DNA of 64,000 bases, from positions 24,507,648 through 24,571,647 of the forward strand of contig OY986967.1 in the NCBI GenBank assembly GCA_963920575.1. Direction: 5' to 3'. The stretch's first letter is position 1. Each line of letters starts with the position of its first letter. Position numbers and translations under genes: made by a program. The notes below the pieces were generated by a model, which saw only the letters and a list, made by a program, of their open reading frames with translations, was not told the DNA's origin and ran no database searches. Below, one piece after another: positions 23,750 to 36,065 of the stretch. The stretch comes from Narthecium ossifragum. Its lineage: Eukaryota > Streptophyta > Magnoliopsida > Dioscoreales > Nartheciaceae.

Positions 23750-26700
23750 AAAGCCTCCACTAACAATGTAAAAATACGGACCTCTCCAGGCCATAAGAAT
23801 TCAAGCATAGACATCCTCAAGCTAACAATTTAACATGACCATCCACAGACAGCAATGACCGCATTATCAGACAATCAAAATCAAACAACTGAATAAGGTA
23901 AAATTAAGCAAGCATGGAGAGAAAACTTAAAAGAAAGAAACTAACTGTTCGTGGATAAAACGTCGATCTCGTTGGGACGAGATCTCTATTTTATTTCCGA
24001 GCAAATCATATTTTAATTTCATTTCAGGAAATTGTAGGCACCACACCCCTGGATTTGCCGATCGCCAAGTCGGCAGATCCATCATTTACATCCCCGTAGG
24101 GAACACCTCCGATTCTAGATCCAATAAAAATAAATATTTTCCTATAATAATAATAATAAAAGGAAATTGAAATGACGTGAGGTCTTGGACCGCCACGTTC
24201 ATTGCCATGCAGGATATCTTTGTCGCCGGGGCTTCAAGTCCTCCGGAGTTTGGGAAGAGCCGTCCAAGGTCCAATTGTTGCCGTGAAGATGTACCAGCCA
24301 GAACAGGGAAAGCGTCGTCCGAGCGTCGAAGTTGGTGCACCCGAGCTTCGAAGTTTGGATCCGATCTCCGTTGCTGTAGGAGAATGGCAGCTGGAGCCGG
24401 CATAGGCTGCGTCGTTGGACCGTCGGAAGACACCGTTCACCAAGTGTTGATCACGCGGGTTGCTGGAGACAGAGACGTCGCTGGAGAAGATCTCGCCGGA
24501 TGTAGGCTTAACGCCGCAAGCTTGAGATCAAGGATGGCGACGGACGGCTTGATGAAGATCTAGTCGGGTTGTCGAGGAGCGCCGTTCGCCAAGGTCTGGA
24601 GAGGGTCTCTGTCGAGGAAGCTGGGTAGAACAAGGGAGGTGTGTGAGCTTTGGGATCAGAGGAAGCAGCAGCTGGAGTTCAATGATGTGCTGGAAGCTTG
24701 AAGATGTCGGCTGGAACAGATGAATGGCCGGAGCTCCTTCTACTGGACCAGAGGATTGTCTGGAAGCAGGGGAGTCGCGGCTGGAACTTGAGGGCGCCTA
24801 GATCTGGGCTTCGCGGTGGTGAGAAGATGGCCGGAGCAGAGAAATCAGCGGCTGGAACTTGCTGGAGGTCTGGACCGCCGGGGAGATGGAGAAGGATCGG
24901 CTGGAACAGGGGAAAACATGGGAAGCTTTGTTTTTTTGAAGCCGCCGGTCGCTGGTGAGGAAGCAAGCTGGAGTAGCCGTCGTCGGAGGTCTGGGCCGCG
25001 GGGCAAGCAGGAGAGTGGAGCTTGAGCCGCGGAATCGACGAGCCTCTTACAGCGTCGACCCAGAGACGCGAGCGTCTCGATGGGTTCCGGCTGTGTTGGC
25101 TGGATCTACGTCGTCCGGTGGTGCACAGCGTTGGAGCGTCTCTAGAACCTCTTCGTCTTCAAGCCTCCAAGCACTCTTTCGAAGATGTGAACCTCTTGGC
25201 AGGAACTCGGCTTCTTCCTCTGGCCTTCCACCGTCTTCAACGTGATCTTCCACCGGCTTTCCTGCGTTCTTCAACCCAGCTCTCGATGCCTTCTTCCACC
25301 GGTCTTCAACGCGTCTTGCATCAGCCTCCCACCACCTTCTTCCACCTTCCACCTTCAACGCGTCGGCTGGTTCAAGGACGACGGCGGGGATGGTTTTCTC
25401 TGGTTGGGCAGCGGCGACGGAGGCCTTTGGGTTTGGAGCGGAGATCGGCGATGGAGCTTTTGGGCTGGTTGAAGGATGGCGATGGGTGTCCTCGGGCTGG
25501 AGCAGAGTGGGCGACGGCGATGGCGACGAACCTCCTCTCTTCCTTTCTTCTCTCCCCGTCGGCCTTCTCTTTTAATTTTCCAGCCTCTTCTCCTCTGCTT
25601 CTTTCTTCAATGCCTTTTCTCTCTACATTTTCCCCGGCCTTCTCTTTTAATTTTCCAGCCTTCACACGTTCTTTTATAACCACGAGAGGTGATCTTAATA
25701 AGGGATGGAGAATCCTGATTAAGGGATACTAATTAATGCTAATCCTTTTATATAAGGATAGCTCATATAATCCCACCATATTTAGAGATGCTGATTTTAT
25801 TTTTATTTTTTATATGGTATGAGAATGCAATCCAACCATAATTGAAGATGTTGATTTCTCATATGGTATGATATATATTTGATTTGGTTGATTTTATATG
25901 GGTAGACATTTTGTTTTGAAATTCGAATTTCAAATTCAAATGTTCAGATTTGAATTATCTGAATATTTGTCGAATTATTCAGATATTTGAAATGTCTTAT
26001 TTAAACTTTAATTTCGATATTTCTTATAATACTTTGGAAAATTTATTGAAATATCCCCGGGCAACCCGGGTGTAAATTACCAAAATATCCTTTTTATCGG
26101 CCATATATTTTGGACCGAAATGTCCCCGGCGCAGATGAAATATCTTTGTTCCGGATTTTCACACCCCTGAAGGTGTGAAATGACTAAAATGCCCCTTGGG
26201 GTTAAATGACCAAAATACCCTCTCGATTTGGTTATTTAAGCGCGACGCATGGCGACGCGATTTCTGTGCGTATCGTGGGCACGTGCGCGCATTATGTGGT
26301 GCACGTATATTTTTGCCAGGACTTAGGCGAATTTGAAGTCGGGTATTTGTTTGAGTTTATTTGAATTTTCAGATTTTTTTCTCTTATTTATTTCAGGGAA
26401 TTTTCTGTAATTTCCCAGGTGTGGTGGAAAATTACCAAAACGTCCCTATATTTACACAGCTTATTTAGGATGCCATCAAAGCTATGTAAGGGCTATTTTG
26501 GAGTGTAGTGGGAATTTTAGACATGCATTTTGGTCTAAATTCCCAAAATACCCTTGGATGGGTAAAATTACCAAAATACCCTTATTCTTCAGGTTTGTTT
26601 AGGATGCCGTAAAAACCGGGGATATGAAGGAGATTTGGATGGACTCGACTGTATACGAGCCAATTTGGGTTTGGTGCGTGCGGATTCAGCCTGGGGACTT

Positions 26701-26828
26701 CTGCAAATGTAGTCGACTTAGCCTTAGCTAAAATTGATGTCAACACTAACGAAAAACAAATCAAGGATGGGTTGCCTCCCATCAAGCGCTTGGTTTAACG
26801 TCTCTAGCTCGACCCAATGATAGCGCAA
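23750..26828. other. Long non-coding 3' region with a GC-rich island
   Basis: Between the env-like ORF and the integrase tail. 24170-25680 is a GC-rich island with phrases such as GGCTGGAACTTG and 'gccggagcag' repeated irregularly. 26040-26590 repeats the wording 'taccaaaatacc' about six times, a style common in plant LTRs. This may be another, unresolved solo LTR within the element, but I could not find both termini or a TSD. No protein is supported. Confidence 0.35.
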
Positions 26829-28694
26829 TTACTCAGGAATCGGTTCATGCAACCGTTGTGTGGCTTCTAAGGTCAGATGATTCTCTATGTATCGTTTTAA
26901 CCTTTGGCCATTCACTTTGAAGGTGGAATCAGAGTTAGGATGGCGGAGTTCAACAGCCCCATGAGGGAAAACTTGAGTGATTTCGAATGGGCATGTCCAT
27001 CTAGATTTCAGTTTCTCTGAAAGAAGCCGTAGTCTAGCATTAAATAACCAAACCTTATCACCCACAGTCAAAGTTCTCTGATTAATGAAACTCTCATGGT
27101 ACGCTTTAGTTTGAACCTTATAGATACAAGCATTATCATATGCTTCATTACGTATATCCTCCAACTCATTGAAAGGCAATGTTTTCAACTCTAACGCTAA
27201 CGGTGGCACTAACGAAGGTAAAGCTGGAATTGAGGACGTAGGGGGTACAGGCTCAATGAGAGGTTCTGTCCATAACATGCCGCAAACATCAGTAATTAAA
27301 TCGGGATTACTAAACTCCGGCATAACCGCTTCATTTTCAATCATGGAAACCGATGACAAATCATTCCAGACATTATTCTCGTCATTACCAACCGGAAAAA
27401 CAACCTCCGTACTCAAAACATCCTCATGCAAATATGAAAAATATTGTTCAAAGACATCATCCTCAACCACAATAGATATATCACGACTATCCTCCAAACT
27501 CCCACATGGATTGTCATCATTCAGCAACAATGCAGGCATTACATCATCAACACAATTATTCACTTCATCATCATTAACCAACACATTAACCATAAAACAG
27601 TCATCCTCATATGCATGATTCTTTGCAGCATGAAATATATTCAAACACAATTTCATATTCCCAAATGTGGCCGTCATGAAACCATCTCTACAATTAATAC
27701 AAGCATTGGCTGTAACCTAGAAGGGTCGGCCAAGGATTATCGGGACCGATTTTTTTGTTTGCACTCCGGGTTCCATGTCTAACACTACAAAGTCAACCGG
27801 AAATACGCACTGATAAACCTTAACCAACACATCTTCAAGGATTCCTTGTGGGGTTTTAATTGATCGATCGGCTAATTGTAGGGTCATGGCTGTTGGTTTC
27901 AATTCTCCTATGCCAAATTTAGAATATAAGGAGTAGGGCATGAGGTTGACACTTGCACCTAAATCTAATAGTGCTCCATCAATCGTGCGATTTCCTATAA
28001 TGCATGAGATTGTGGGGGTGCCAGGATCCTTGAGCTTAGGAGGAAGATCACATCGAAGGATTGAACTAACTTGCTTAGTCAAGAAAATCTTTTTAGATAC
28101 GTGCAATCTAGATTGCCTCTTTTGAGTGCACAGATCCTTGAGGAATTTAGCATAGGATGGAATTTGTTTGATGGCATCAAGCAGCGGAAGGTTAATATGA
28201 ACTTTCTTAAACACCTCCATCATTTCATCTAATTTTGAATGTATGAATGGAATGGAGGTAGGATCTGCTAAAGCTTCAGGAAAAGGAACCTTAGGAACAT
28301 AAGTCATGGGATTTGGTTCTTTCTCCTGAGATGATGCCATGTTTGGTGATACATGGATATTGTCATTGGAATCATGAGGATTTGAATGTGGAGTGTCGGA
28401 GGATGAACTGGGTTCCTTTGATGCATTCGCCAACTGACCCATTTGAACTTCCATCTTAGCTAAAGATTGAGAATGAGAATGAAGTAATTGGTTATTAGCT
28501 TCAAATGAGTCCAAGACCTTCAAAAGTTCATCATCAATACCCGGACCTTGACTCGGTTGTTGTGGAGGAAGAGAAGATTGATTATGAGGTCCTTGACTAT
28601 GGGGAGGTACATACGGTTGATGCCCCCAAGGTTGAGATGATTGATTTTGGAAAAGCCGATAAGGAGGTCGAAATGACGAAGTTTGGCCTTGAGA
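26829..28694 (-). pseudogene. gag C-terminus / protease fused to integrase C-terminal domain
   Basis: A single frame broken by one TAG at 27717-27719. From its N-terminal side it has a Gln/Pro/Ser-rich gag tail with a helical segment (LKVLDSFEANNQLLHSHSQS). The retroviral-type aspartic protease follows (LDLGASVNLMPYSLY for the catalytic loop, later ILGRPF). Then comes an acidic stretch rich in Asp, Val and Asn, and finally the integrase C-terminal region (KLKSRWTCPFEITQVFPHGAVEL, FKVNGQRLKRY). Reverse transcriptase, RNase H and the integrase catalytic core are absent, replaced by the acidic stretch. The protease Asp is present, but the stop and the missing domains make the element non-autonomous. 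Confidence 0.8.
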
Positions 28695-29278
28695 TGTCCC
28701 GCCTTGGCCCAGGAAACCCATCCCGGACCGGGACACGAGGGGGAAACCTACATCTACTGACAACCAACAGCGGAGACAAATACAATAAATAAAAAGGCGG
28801 AAGTAAAGTTAACATTAACTATAACAAAACGTTATAAACATCAGAGTTACATGTACAATTATCAAAAAGAGGTTACATCTTCTGGAGTCTCCGCAAACGC
28901 ACAGACAAAGCCATCCTGACCCTCAAACATGGTCAGCTGGCGACGCGCTGCTGCAGGAAGAACACCGGGGAGCCACAGGGGAAGAACTGGTACCTGTACC
29001 TACAAACACCGCGGTCCAGGTAGGGATGAGCAAAAAGCTCAGTAGGGTTCTACTCTACGACACACACAAGGAAGGGCGACTCCAACCGTATTAACTCTGT
29101 GCCAGTACAACCCCTAAACTCCAAACTTCTCATAGTATGACATCACAGCACAAGGAAAACATAACATGCAAGATGGCATACATAGTATAATCCAGCAGAT
29201 ACATGGCTTAACCAACCCAACAATTCACAGTCCAGCTAGAACAGACACTTCCTGGGCTGGGCTTACTCCGACGGCCCC

Positions 29279-30937
29279 TGATGGGGACGTGAAAAGTGTC
29301 GCGGCTTAACGCGCCCGATCAAAATTAGAAATTTATAATCGAACTACTAACTAACTACCTTTGGGGGGTAGCTAGCGGTGAGTCTGAGTCGAATCCACAG
29401 GGAATGCGTATGGAAACAATTAAACTACCAAGCTCAATCTTAAGTGTTCCTACAAGGATAATGAAAGAAATGGTTTTTGGGTTTTATGATAATGAAACTA
29501 AGAAAGCATGTAAATGACTCAATGGATAGAGAGAGGTCCTAGGGAATTTCAATCCGGATTAGGCTCAATCATAGCTTTCTAATGGATCAAGATGCGCAAT
29601 CCTATCGAGACACTACAATATCGACTACCTTGTGGCTAACAAAGGTCGTCGCTAACGAATAACTAGTTAAAGACTATCCGTCGCACTAGATGTATGCTAG
29701 AAAGTCGACGATCGAGGGATTAGCTACGATCATCGCCAATGAGAAGTCGGGTTAGGATCATCTCGTCGCAAGGAATCGGGTTGTATGGAATATGGTAATG
29801 GATCAATGTGGTTCTAGCACATCGCATCCAATACACTACAAAAGATAGAATAGATGCTAGGTTAGATGTGGATTGGAGTGGTTCTAGCACAACCAAGTCC
29901 CTAACCTAGAGCCAAGACTCCCTTCAACACAAGTGGCCATGGTTCTAGCACAACCTACTCATTGGGGAATATCAACAAACACCTATTGGGCACAAGGTTC
30001 TAGCTTATGCATACCAAAGAATTCATCCATTCAACATTAGAATCCCACTACAAAGATATAGAAATGAAGAATAAATCCATACAACTTGTCTCATAGGGAT
30101 TACAACATCCAAATCCAAAGAAAATTACAAATAAAAACCTAAAACATCATGGTATTCCACTAGGTAGATAGATTAGCTACTCATCTTCGATGGAGAAGCC
30201 ATGGAGAAGAGATGGATCCTCTTCTTCATCAATCTCCTCCTTCTTGGATGAGAGCTTCCTTCCTTGCCCAAGGGGATTGCCCCTTTCCTTAGCCTCTTCT
30301 TGTCCAAAGGAATCCCCAAAATCCCCCAAAAGGGGTCTATTTATAGCCTCCAAGCATCCCCCACTCGGATTAGATCTGGACGATTGATTTTGCTCGGCTG
30401 GCACAAAAGGATCGATCCTTATAGGGTAAAGGATCGATCCTCCTCTTGAGTTCTGGCTGCGCCCCGACGAAGATCGATCCTTCAGTAGATAAGGATTGAT
30501 CCTAGAGAATGTTGCGTTCTGTCACAGGAAAATGTGCAAAAGGGATCGATCCTTCCCATAGTGAGGATCGATCCTTGTTTTCTGCATATTATCTCTTTTG
30601 CCATTCAGCACTGCGCATTGGTACGAAAAATGTCATAACTTCATCTAAGAAACTCGGAATCATGAACCGTAAAATTCTTCAGAAACTAGACTTCCAGAGC
30701 TTTCCAATGATATATGGCACATTATCTGGTTCTTCCTGAGAAGGTACAGTTTAATCTTTGAAGTTGACCCATGTACCTAAATGTGCTCGAATAGGCTAGT
30801 TTACGCTCCAAAGTTGATCTAACTTCTGTTGAAGGCTCTTGTACCTGAAATACCATGAAGATTATTAGAAATACCTTGCTCGAAGACTAATAAAGGTAAA
30901 TTAAGGGGTTAACTTGTGTACTTTTCACGTCTCATCA
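29279..30937 (-). repeat. 3' LTR of the young element
   Basis: 1,659 bp. Contains three palindrome pairs (30409/30431, 30471/30493, 30543/30565), each 22 bp apart. On minus it is preceded by the polypurine tract. Nearly identical to the 5' LTR at 34408-36065. Confidence 0.93.
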
Positions 30938-30950
30938 CACCCCCCAACTT
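30938..30950 (-). promoter_or_regulatory. Polypurine tract
   Basis: Read on minus, AGTTGGGGGGTG abuts the 3' LTR. This is the position and composition of the RNase H-resistant primer for plus-strand DNA synthesis. Confidence 0.8.
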
Positions 30951-31379
30951 ACACTTTGCTCGTCCTCGAGCAAAGCCAAAAAGAAAGAAGCACACAAACA
31001 AACAAACAACCAAAACCACTAATTTGTCAAAATACAATGCATTGATTCATATGCAATCAATTCTCAACTCCGATGCTCAAAGTAGATTTCCATACACGAA
31101 TTTTATCTCTCAAGTCATGGCCAAGTAAAAAGCAAATGAATAAGAATATAAATGATATAGTTCCAAGACTTCAAAGCACTTGACACAATTAAGATCTAAT
31201 TGAACAATCCCGTGTCGTGAAAGGAGCAACCAAGTAATCGGGGTCTTGTAATCATCTAAGTAGGGAGCCAATCAAGATCAATCATCCTTTGCAATTCAAA
31301 TCAATTGAACATGTGACATGTTTTATTCAACACTAATCATTTTTTTTTCTTTTCTTTTCTCTCTTTCTTTTTTTTTCGA

Positions 31380-31745
31380 GGAATAGAGCATGTGGTTGTG
31401 CAATGTCATGATCCCTTAGGCTTTCTACTAGGTCCATGTAACAGGATTTAGGCCAGTGACTCCCAAACCAGATGGTTTTCGGGCACTAGGTGTAAAAGCA
31501 CCCCTTAGGCTTAATCTCCCGAACCTAGAAGGCCACGAATCACAATTAACGACCATTATGCTTTTATTCAACTAGCGTGACTGTGCAGTGCCTTGATCCC
31601 TTAAGCTTTCTACTAGGTCCATGTAGCAAGTATTGGGTCAATGACTCCCAAGTCAGGCGGCTTTAGGGCATTAGGTGTAAAACACCCCACAGACTTAATT
31701 ACCCGAATCTAGAAGGCTACGAATCAAGGCTAGTCAATGAAAATT
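31380..31745. repeat. Two-unit tandem repeat (about 185 bp) in the 3' region
   Basis: The phrase CTTTCTACTAGGTCCATGTA occurs at about 31421 and 31606. Each unit continues with similar text (CCCAA.CAGG.GGTTT, ACCTAGAAGGC-like). A T/C-rich tract at 31340-31377 precedes the pair. The position and layout parallel the tandem repeat at 20090-20340 in the outer element. Confidence 0.7.
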
Positions 31746-32452
31746 TTCTAACACAACTATAAATCACATCAATCGATCATGAATATGTTCCAGAATCTCA
31801 ATCTATCAAGGTCCCTACTCAAAATAATTTCTTAACCCTTCATACAAGTGCCAGTGCGCAGGTAATTGGGACCACTCAATTAGCCTTACAATGTGCCAAG
31901 CCGAATTGAAGTGAAAGAAAAATGTCATTTATCCAATGATTCACAAGTTTTTATAAGGCATGAAAATCAAGAAAATCCGTGCAATGGTTCTCCAAGACAA
32001 GCATCTAAGATAAAAAATTTTCACATAGCCATCAATGCAAGTAAAGTGACAAATTAAGTGAAGGTACACAGGTTATCGAACATGCAAATGTACCCTCCAA
32101 CTTAAATGTGGTTGTCCTCAAGCACATATGAATGGTAAAAGGGAAGAGATAACCTGATGTGCTTCAAAGCATCCATGTGAAGGTATCCTTGGCCAAATGA
32201 AAAGAAGATATGAAATATAACCAAGGGTTAGTCCAATAAAAGCAAGAGTACAAACATCATCGTCTTGGCCTAACATCGTACAAAAATCTAAACATACCAA
32301 GGCCAAAACTCGCGTACCGGATGCATGGAAACACTCATTGGAACCAAGCAAACATGCCGAAAATAAAAACAAAACAATCAAGCATGCAAGAAAGCAAGTA
32401 AACAATCAAAGAAGCATGGAAGTGTTGGGTTGCCTCCCAACAAGCGTTCATT

Positions 32453-34117
32453 TTACCGTCTTCCGCCCGACGTTATGCTATGTACAACAAAACCAAATTT
32501 GGGTGGTCGATGGTTCCATATAAAGAAATACATGGATTGAAGAATGGAAAATACATGCAAACATGATTTATCAAAGAAGAATGAAGCATCATTGGCAACG
32601 AAATCATGCAAAGCGTCAGTCATTGGCCAATTACCACCCTTCAAGCCATGTATTGCAATAAATGGGGCCATTTTAAAATCGGCTTTCGGTGGCCGATGGT
32701 TCAAGATAAAAAAATACATGGTCCGAAGAAAGTTGAACTCATGCAAACAAGTTTCATCAAAGAAGTAGGGATCGCTCTTAGAGAACAAAGTACTTGAAGG
32801 GTGAGGAGTCTCAATGAGGTCCTTGATGAAATAACGTGGAAAATTGGCATGGTCTTCAATCGAAACAAGGTCCGGCCCCTCAAAATGTTCAACTAGTGTG
32901 GATGATATGAAAGGTAGAGGCTCAATTTGAGGATTCCTATAAAAGCTCTCGCAAATATCATTAGAGTCCTCATGATCATTTAAACAAGGTAGAATATCAT
33001 TCCCATCCGACACGTCAAAAACCGGCAATGTATCATTGCAAACACCATCATCCCCATAATCATCGAAAATTGGTAAGATATCATTGTCATCCAATGCATC
33101 AAGAATAGGTAAGCCCTCATAAAAAGCTTCATGAACCGGTACATCAATATCATAAGAATCATCGTCCTCAAAATCAGATATATGCTCATGAAAACCTTCA
33201 TAAACCGGTGACACAATATCGCATGAATCATTATCAAAATCAAGTATATCCTCATGAAAAGCTTCATAAACCGGCACATTAATATCAAATGATTCATCCT
33301 CAATCTTAGGTGTGTCCTTGAGGAAGGCTTCATAAACCGGCATCGTGATATCCCATGAAACCTCAATATGATTGGAAATCATATCATTAAGAATATTATC
33401 ATGACCCATGGGAGGTACCAAATCATGCATGCATTCATCTATACCATTATCATCAAGAAACACCGGAGGGACCGATTCATTCACATCACAAGGCAAAATA
33501 TCATCCACAATATCATGAACCGGTAACACCTCAAAAGAAATCCCATCATTGCATGCATTCTTAACATTGGTAAAATAAGCATCACAAGCATCATTATTAA
33601 AATTAGGAGGCACTACCTCACTCACACAATCATCAACCTTATCATAGTATGAATCAATCAATGAAGCTAGTTGTCCAACTCGGACTTCTATATTGGCTAA
33701 TGATTGCGAGTGAGAACGTATAAGTTGGTTTTGTGTCTCAAAAGACTCTAGAGCTTTAAGGATCCTTTCATCTAAAGATGAATCTATTTGTGCTTGTGGT
33801 TCAAAAGAAATGGGGGGCTCGTACCAATGTTGGGGTGGTGGGTATTGTGTTTGAGAAAGATAGGGCGATGTAGAGTTAAGTGCAAAATATTGGTCGAGTG
33901 AGCTCATGTTTTGTGGTTGAACATCAAGAGGGTATTGACCTTGGGGTTGCCAATGAGAGTATGGATGATTACACAAATCCGCATCATAGGTGTATGAATG
34001 CAAGTCATATGCCGAGTTTGAGAAATCATAAGCATTGTTAACATAAGCAGGTGCATAATTTAATGGTAGCAAATAATCGTTCAATGCGCCACCTTGTGGC
34101 ATATACTCATCTGTCAT
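32453..34117 (-). CDS. Intact 554-codon ORF with gag-tail coiled coil and acidic repeats
   Basis: The only long ORF of the young element, uninterrupted. Residues 1-110 are Tyr/Gln/Pro-rich. Residues 115-155 (LDERILKALESFETQNQLIR and onwards) match the helical segment after capsid in the outer element's gag. Residues about 156-400 are strongly acidic and contain four imperfect repeats of the form D-I-x-x-P-V-Y/H-E-A/G-F (residues about 256-337). Near the C-terminus a block with MYFFI(L/W)NHRPPK occurs twice, roughly 63 residues apart. There is no capsid major homology region, zinc knuckle, protease, RT or integrase. Function unknown. An intact frame in a recent copy suggests it was open at the time of transposition. 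Confidence 0.7.
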   Translation of the reverse strand: MTDEYMPQGGALNDYLLPLNYAPAYVNNAYDFSNSAYDLHSYTYDADLCNHPYSHWQPQGQYPLDVQPQNMSSLDQYFALNSTSPYLSQTQYPPPQHWYEPPISFEPQAQIDSSLDERILKALESFETQNQLIRSHSQSLANIEVRVGQLASLIDSYYDKVDDCVSEVVPPNFNNDACDAYFTNVKNACNDGISFEVLPVHDIVDDILPCDVNESVPPVFLDDNGIDECMHDLVPPMGHDNILNDMISNHIEVSWDITMPVYEAFLKDTPKIEDESFDINVPVYEAFHEDILDFDNDSCDIVSPVYEGFHEHISDFEDDDSYDIDVPVHEAFYEGLPILDALDDNDILPIFDDYGDDGVCNDTLPVFDVSDGNDILPCLNDHEDSNDICESFYRNPQIEPLPFISSTLVEHFEGPDLVSIEDHANFPRYFIKDLIETPHPSSTLFSKSDPYFFDETCLHEFNFLRTMYFFILNHRPPKADFKMAPFIAIHGLKGGNWPMTDALHDFVANDASFFFDKSCLHVFSILQSMYFFIWNHRPPKFGFVVHSITSGGRR

Positions 34118-34382
34118 GTATAAACAATCACAAAAACAGGGACCAAGCCAAAAGTTAGAAATACTTTACAATGGGCCGGTCCAAGCACGAGACGTCCGTC
34201 GCTAATCTTGATTGTCGAAGTCTTGCCAGAGGTGTCTCCTATCAACACAAAGATATAGCAATTGTAAGTACAACTCTCTCTCTCTCTCTTTTTTTTTAAA
34301 GATATCAAACAAAATTTAAAATTGAAGATATTTACAAGAAACACTAGATTAAGCAAAGCACTTCAATCATTTCCGATAGCAC

Positions 34383-34400
34383 TCCCCGGCAACAGCGCCA
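34383..34400 (-). promoter_or_regulatory. Primer-binding site complementary to tRNA-Asp
   Basis: Read on minus, TGGCGCTGTTGCCGGGGA lies 7 bp inside the 5' LTR. It matches, with one mismatch, the complement of the 3' end of plant tRNA-Asp(GUC), the primer usual for Athila/Tat elements. Confidence 0.85.
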
Positions 34401-34407
34401 AAATCTT

Positions 34408-36065
34408 TGATGGGACGTGAAAAGTGTCGCGGCTTAACGCGCCCGATCAAAATTAGAAATTTATAACCGAACTACTAACCAACTACCTTTGGGGGGTAGC
34501 TAGCGGTGAGTCCGAGTCGAATCCACAGGGAATGCGTATGGAAACAATTAAACTACCAAGCTCAATCTTAAGTGTTCCTACAAGGATAATGAAAGAAATG
34601 GTTTTTGGGTTTTATGATAAGGAAACTAAGAAAACATGTAAATGACTCAATGGATAGAGAGAGGTCCTAGGGAATTCCAATCCGGATTAGGCTCAATCAT
34701 AGCTTTCTAATGGATCAAGATGCGCAATCCTATCGAGACACTACAATATCGACTACCTTGTGGCTAACAAAGGTCGTCGCTAACGAATAACTAGTTAAAG
34801 ACTATCCGTCGCACTAGGTGTATGCTAGAAAGTCAACGATCGAGGGATTAGCTACGATCATCGCCAACGAGAAGTCGGGTTAGGATCATCTCGTCGCAAG
34901 GAATCGGGTTGTATGGAATATGGTAATGGATCAATGTGGTTCTAGCACATCGCATCCAATACACTACAAAAGATAGAATAGATGCTAGGTTAGATGTGAA
35001 TTGGAGTGGTTCTAGCACAACCAAGTCCCTAACCTAGAGCCAAGACTCCCTTCAACACAAGTGGCCATGGTTCTAGCACAACCTACTCATTGGGGAATAT
35101 CAACAAACACCTATTGGGCACAAGGTTCTAGCTTATGCATATCAAAGAATTCATCCATTCAACATTAGAATCCCACTACAAAGATATAGAAATGAAGAAT
35201 AAATCCATACAACTTGTCTCATAGGGATTACAACATCCAAATCCAAAGAAAATTACAAATAAAAACCTAAAACATCATGGTATTCCACTAGGTAGATAGA
35301 TTAGCTACTCATCTTCGATGGAGAAGCCATGGAGAAGAGATGGATCCTCTTCTTCATCAATCTCCTCCTTCTTGGATGAGAGCTTCCTTCCTTGCCCAAG
35401 GGGATTGCCCCTTTCCTTAGCCTCTTCTTGTCCAAAGGAATCCCCAAAATCCCCCAAAAGGGGTCTATTTATAGCCTCCAAGCATCCCCCACTCGGATTA
35501 GATCTGGACCATTGATTTTGCTCGGCTGGCACAAAAGGATCGATCCTTATAGGGTAAAGGATCGATCCTCCTCTTGAGTTCTGGCTGCGCCCCGACGAAG
35601 ATTGATCCTTCAGTAGATAAGGATCGATCCTAGAGAATGTTGCGTTCTGTCACAGGAAAATGTGCAAAAGGGATCGATCCTTCCCATAGTGAGGATCGAT
35701 CCTTGTTTTCTGCATATTATCTCTTTTGCCATTCAGCACTGCGCATTGGTACGAAAAATATCATAACTTCATCTAGGAAACTCGGAATCATGAACCGTAA
35801 AATTCTTCAAAAACTAGACTTCCAGAGCTTTCCAATGATATATGGCACATTATCTGGTTCTTCCTGAGAAGGTACAGTTTAATCTTTGAAGTTGACCCAT
35901 GTACCTAAATGTGCTCGAATAGGCTAGTTTACGCTCCAAAGTTGATCTAACTTCTGTTGAAGGCTCTTGTACCTGAAATACCATGAAGATTATTAGAAAT
36001 ACCTTGCTCGAAGACTAATAAAGGTAAATTAAGGGGTTAACTTGTGTACTTTTCACGTCTCATCA
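34408..36065 (-). repeat. 5' LTR of the young element
   Basis: 1,658 bp, the partner of 29279-30937. Its palindrome pairs start at 35537/35559 through 35671/35693, again 22 bp apart. It must carry the element's promoter. I did not identify a TATA box with confidence. Confidence 0.93.

Larger units (their letters stand above)
29279..36065 (-). mobile_element. Young non-autonomous Athila-like LTR retrotransposon, complete
   Basis: 6,787 bp with two full LTRs (29279-30937 and 34408-36065) and a perfect 5-bp TSD GCCCC (29274-29278 and 36066-36070). It is read on minus. The LTRs differ at about 17 positions by eye, mostly transitions, so roughly 99% identical and recent. The primer-binding site matches tRNA-Asp, and a G-rich polypurine tract precedes the 3' LTR. 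The only long ORF (32453-34117) lacks capsid, protease, reverse transcriptase and integrase, so movement must rely on proteins from a related element. The insertion point lies in a short tandem duplication (CTGGGCTGGGCTTACTCCGA) of solo LTR A. Confidence 0.95.

Noticed and set aside
25022..25732. 236-codon plus-strand frame
   Set aside because: GC-rich repetitive island. The frame reads through unrelated repeats with Ser/Leu/Arg bias and no domain.
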